Position numbers and translations under genes: made by a program
Shown here: in pieces, positions 5,286 to 5,442 of the stretch
Layout of the letters: each line of letters opens with the position of its first letter
Numbering within the stretch: the first letter of the stretch is position 1
The notes under the pieces: generated by a model
Databases searched by the model: none
What the model was told of the DNA's origin: nothing
Seen by the model: the letters and a program-made list of their open reading frames with translations, nothing else
NCBI GenBank assembly: GCA_023406965.1
Contig: JAEXTI010000339.1
Coordinates: 1-5,442, forward strand
DNA length: 5,442 nucleotides
Origin: Chloroflexota bacterium
Lineage (GTDB): Bacteria > Chloroflexota > Anaerolineae > Anaerolineales > Anaerolineaceae
Direction of reading: 5' to 3'

Positions 5286-5290
5286 CCTCC
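5286..5290 (-). promoter_or_regulatory. Strong Shine-Dalgarno that bears on the small protein's start
   Basis: On the minus strand GGAGG is followed by CAG and then two tandem ATGs. The spacing is 3 bases to the first ATG (5282) and 6 to the second (5279). The second is nearer the usual optimum, so initiation may occur at Met2. Confidence 0.7.
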
Positions 5291-5296
5291 ACGATT

Positions 5297-5324
5297 ATTA
5301 TAGCATGTTGATTTCGCTTGACAG
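5297..5324 (-). promoter_or_regulatory. Promoter of the small protein - nucleotidyltransferase - nnr operon
   Basis: On the minus strand CTGTCA (5319-5324, 4 of 6 to the -35 consensus) is followed after 16 bases by TATAAT (5297-5302), a perfect -10 that also has the TG of an extended -10 (TGC TATAAT). Transcription would begin near 5290, inside or just before the GGAGG site, so the leader is very short. Confidence 0.65.
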
Positions 5325-5346
5325 GCCGCCCGCGCCCCGTTAGGAT
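5318..5346 (+). promoter_or_regulatory. Promoter for the exported protein starting at 5353
   Basis: TTGACA (5318-5323) is a perfect -35. After exactly 17 bases TAGGAT (5341-5346) matches 4 of 6 bases of the -10 consensus. The -35 overlaps that of the divergent operon. The expected transcription start is at about 5353, the A of the ATG, which would make the mRNA leaderless. AGGA at 5342-5345 could instead be a Shine-Dalgarno 7 bases before the ATG, in which case the promoter would have to lie elsewhere. Confidence 0.5.
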
Positions 5347-5352
5347 TGAAAT

Positions 5353-5442
5353 ATGCTAACCCGCCGCGCCTTCACCTGGGCCAGTCTCATCTTCTTGCTG
5401 CTGGGCGGCGCGTGGATTGCCGCCAGCGCCCTGCCGCCCGGC
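5353..5442 (+). CDS. N-terminus of an exported protein (runs off the window)
   Basis: Only 30 codons are present. They encode MLTRRAFTWASLIFLLLGG followed by more hydrophobic and small residues (AWIAASALPPG), a signal peptide or an N-terminal membrane anchor. TRRAF resembles the twin-arginine consensus (S/T-R-R-x-F), which would mean export of a folded, perhaps cofactor-containing protein by Tat. The hydrophobic core is also compatible with ordinary Sec export. The mature protein is outside the window, so no function can be named. The ATG sits 7 bases after a TAGGAT that may be either -10 or ribosome-binding site. Confidence 0.6.
   Translation, partial: MLTRRAFTWASLIFLLLGGAWIAASALPPG

Overview
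This is a GC-rich bacterial window whose gene content fits a member of the Chloroflexota, probably Anaerolineae-like. The reasons are the phrasing of the Mfd, Pth and NAD(P)HX-repair proteins, a secreted protein with a threonine/proline-rich linker and one C-terminal anchor, and a two-TM protein paired with a YtxH protein. The assignment rests on recognition, not on a search. No rRNA, tRNA or CRISPR array was seen.

Layout. Bases 1-1801 are a minus-strand operon read leftward: a membrane-anchored extracytoplasmic protein (1133-1801), then pth (491-1132), then the 5' part of mfd (470 to the window edge). Gaps are 0 and 20 bases, so the genes are probably co-transcribed. Bases 1802-2201 hold no credible gene. 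They contain a roughly 235-bp non-coding element with terminal inverted repeats, bounded by an exact 9-bp direct repeat (a MITE-like insertion), then a GC-rich palindrome and an extended -10 promoter facing right. Bases 2202-3055 are a plus-strand pair: a two-TM protein with a DUF948-like helical tail and a YtxH-domain protein, an arrangement resembling ytxG-ytxH of Bacillus. A hairpin at 3078-3114 ends this unit.

From the right, a minus-strand operon runs 5282 to 3102: a 68-residue small protein, a minimal nucleotidyltransferase overlapping it by 56 bases, and a bifunctional NAD(P)HX epimerase/dehydratase (nnr) joined to the nucleotidyltransferase by an ATGA overlap. The nnr stop codon lies inside the stem of the shared terminator. 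At the far right the small protein's promoter is back to back with a plus-strand promoter, the two -35 elements overlapping. The plus-strand promoter drives the first 30 codons of an exported protein that runs off the window.

Themes. Much of the window is housekeeping or repair: rescue of stalled peptidyl-tRNA (Pth), transcription-coupled DNA repair (Mfd) and repair of hydrated NAD(P)H (Nnr). The accessory parts are the MITE-like insertion next to the operon's first gene and the AT-richer small protein/nucleotidyltransferase pair, which looks like a toxin-antitoxin-type cassette placed upstream of nnr.
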